NCBI GenBank assembly: GCA_009692395.1
Contig: SHZG01000114.1
Location: 1 to 7,480, forward strand
DNA length: 7,480 nucleotides
Origin: Methylococcales bacterium
GTDB lineage: Bacteria; Pseudomonadota; Gammaproteobacteria; Methylococcales; Methylomonadaceae
Direction of reading: 5' to 3'
Shown: in pieces, positions 6,708 through 7,480 of the stretch
How positions within the stretch are numbered: position 1 is the stretch's first letter
How the letters are laid out: each line of letters starts with the position of its first letter
The notes under the pieces: model-generated
Databases searched by the model: none
Told to the model about the DNA's origin: nothing
What the model saw: the letters and a program-made list of their open reading frames with translations, nothing else
Position numbers and translations under genes: made by a program

Positions 6708-7262
6708 ATAAATAACCCACTCAGAATCACAAAGTTTTTTGTCCTTGCTACCGCCACTCTTGTGACCTTAATCACACTGGTATAGCTACTTGCGCATAGT
6801 CACTACGGTATAAACTTGACTGACGACAGTTATTACCTGATTTGGATGGCAAATCCTTGGTTTTACTCGGTGTCTGCGACGCAATTTGGTTTTATTTACC
6901 ATCCACTGCACCTGCTACTTCATGGCGATATTAGCCTACTTCGGCAAGCCAACATTCTGCTTATTTTTGGTTTGGCATGGATACTTTGTATCGCTTTTTT
7001 CAGAGCGACTCTTGATAACACTGACGAACACGCCTTATCTTGGCGTAGTTTACCGATGTTAGCATTGGCGGCAATTACTGCCACTTGTTCATTAATCTAT
7101 TTCTGCCCCTTTGGCTGGTTGGCAACACCCAGTTATAACAGTCTAATTTTTCAGGCATTGTTGCTGGCGAGCATTGGACTACTGTTGGCTGAAAAAACCG
7201 TTTCACCCATTGGCATTATTGGCTGGATACTCATTGGTGTGGGCGATTGGCTGGCTTTTATA
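6708..7262 (+). pseudogene. Truncated, decayed polytopic membrane protein, probably a GT-C glycosyltransferase
   Basis: One frame reads from about 6708 to 7262, about 185 codons, interrupted by a TAG at 6783-6785. Before the stop it encodes INNPLRITK and a hydrophobic stretch FFVLATATLVTLITLV, a membrane anchor. After the stop come LLAHSHYGINLTDDSYYLIW and further hydrophobic segments at about 6948-7004, 7050-7103, 7140-7190 and 7206-7259. An anchor followed at once by an acidic TDDSYY loop is the pattern of GT-C enzymes (PMT/ArnT-like), where a first-loop acidic residue is catalytic. These enzymes usually have 450 or more residues, so over half is missing. ATA at 6708 (perhaps a former ATG) or TTG at 6696 are the only start candidates. 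The 149-codon open stretch from a TTG at 6816 would lack the anchor and is unlikely to be a real gene. The frame ends exactly where an IS630 end begins. The family call is inference from topology and one motif. Confidence 0.6.
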
Positions 7263-7480
7263 TAGCCAAAGCAAAATAAAATGATTTAAAAGAGCTGAGA
7301 GAACAGTGTATCAGTGGAGCAGTTTTTCTTGCTTCTAAGTGCTTTAGCTTGCGCCCATTTGTGTTCAATAGGATTTAAGTCAGGTGAATAAGGCGGCAAG
7401 AATTCCAAGCTATGCCCCGCCTGTTGGATGAGTAGCCTTGCATCGTCGCGCTTGTGAAAAGAGGCGTTATCCATAACGAT
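7263..7480 (-). mobile_element. IS630-family insertion element, transposase 3' end (partial, runs off the right edge)
   Basis: IS630 elements insert at TA and duplicate it. The coding frame of the membrane pseudogene meets the run TATATA (7259-7264) and is closed at once by a TAG, followed by AT-rich non-coding DNA up to the transposase stop at 7286-7288. The element end is therefore placed within 7259-7265, probably opening TAGCCAAAGC or AGCCAAAGC. The exact tip cannot be fixed because the partner terminal repeat lies outside the window. Confidence 0.65.
7286..7480 (-). CDS. IS630-family transposase, C-terminal part (partial)
   Basis: The minus strand encodes the last part of a DDE transposase: IVMDNASFHKR, then LEFLPPYSPDLNPIEHKWA, then a short basic tail ending SQLF. 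MDNASFHK carries the second catalytic Asp (codon 7469-7471) and PIEHKW the catalytic Glu (7364-7366). They are separated by 34 residues, the DD34E spacing typical of the IS630/Tc1-mariner group. The frame stays open to the window edge, so the ATG at 7472-7474 is an internal methionine, not the start. The first Asp and the DNA-binding domain are outside the window. The gene is convergent with the membrane-protein pseudogene the element appears to have interrupted. The C-terminus looks intact; whether the element is active cannot be judged. Confidence 0.9.
   Translation of the reverse strand: MVMDNASFHKRDDARLLIQQAGHSLEFLPPYSPDLNPIEHKWAQAKALRSKKNCSTDTLFSQLF

Overview
The window looks like a gammaproteobacterial chromosome segment of moderate to low GC. 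The main reason is a full-length HrpA helicase that follows the Escherichia coli protein closely across its motor core. A methanotroph or sulfur-oxidiser relative would fit the codon style and the IS load, but I cannot fix the genus from sequence alone. Three intact genes, all on the plus strand, make up most of the window: hrpA (244-4140), a 99-codon conserved-looking hypothetical gene (4556-4855), and fhs, formate-tetrahydrofolate ligase (4910-6583).

The gaps between them are not empty. The left edge (1 to about 145) is the end of an insertion element. On the minus strand it encodes the N-terminus of an IS1-like InsA zinc-ribbon protein. Between that end and hrpA lie a near-perfect dyad and a TATAAT box that probably form the hrpA promoter. 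The 415-base gap after hrpA (4141-4555) holds a broken PilZ-domain gene. One in-frame stop and two single-base frameshifts interrupt it, yet both cyclic-di-GMP-binding signatures can still be read. After fhs comes a nested inverted repeat with a T-run (6613-6680): an inner GTAGAGAC palindrome sits inside the loop of what looks like the fhs terminator.

The right edge is a second decayed locus. The N-terminal part of a polytopic membrane protein, probably a GT-C-type glycosyltransferase, can be read from about 6708 to 7262. It has no good start codon, carries an in-frame TAG at 6783, and is cut off at a TA dinucleotide by an IS630-family element. The C-terminal end of that element's transposase (minus strand, 7286-7480) runs off the window.

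Functionally, hrpA (RNA helicase, translation quality control) and fhs (one-carbon metabolism) are unrelated housekeeping genes. The small acidic gene just upstream of fhs may be co-transcribed with it. I see no convincing new multi-gene system. The noteworthy content is the hidden pseudogenes, the structured repeats and the IS boundaries.
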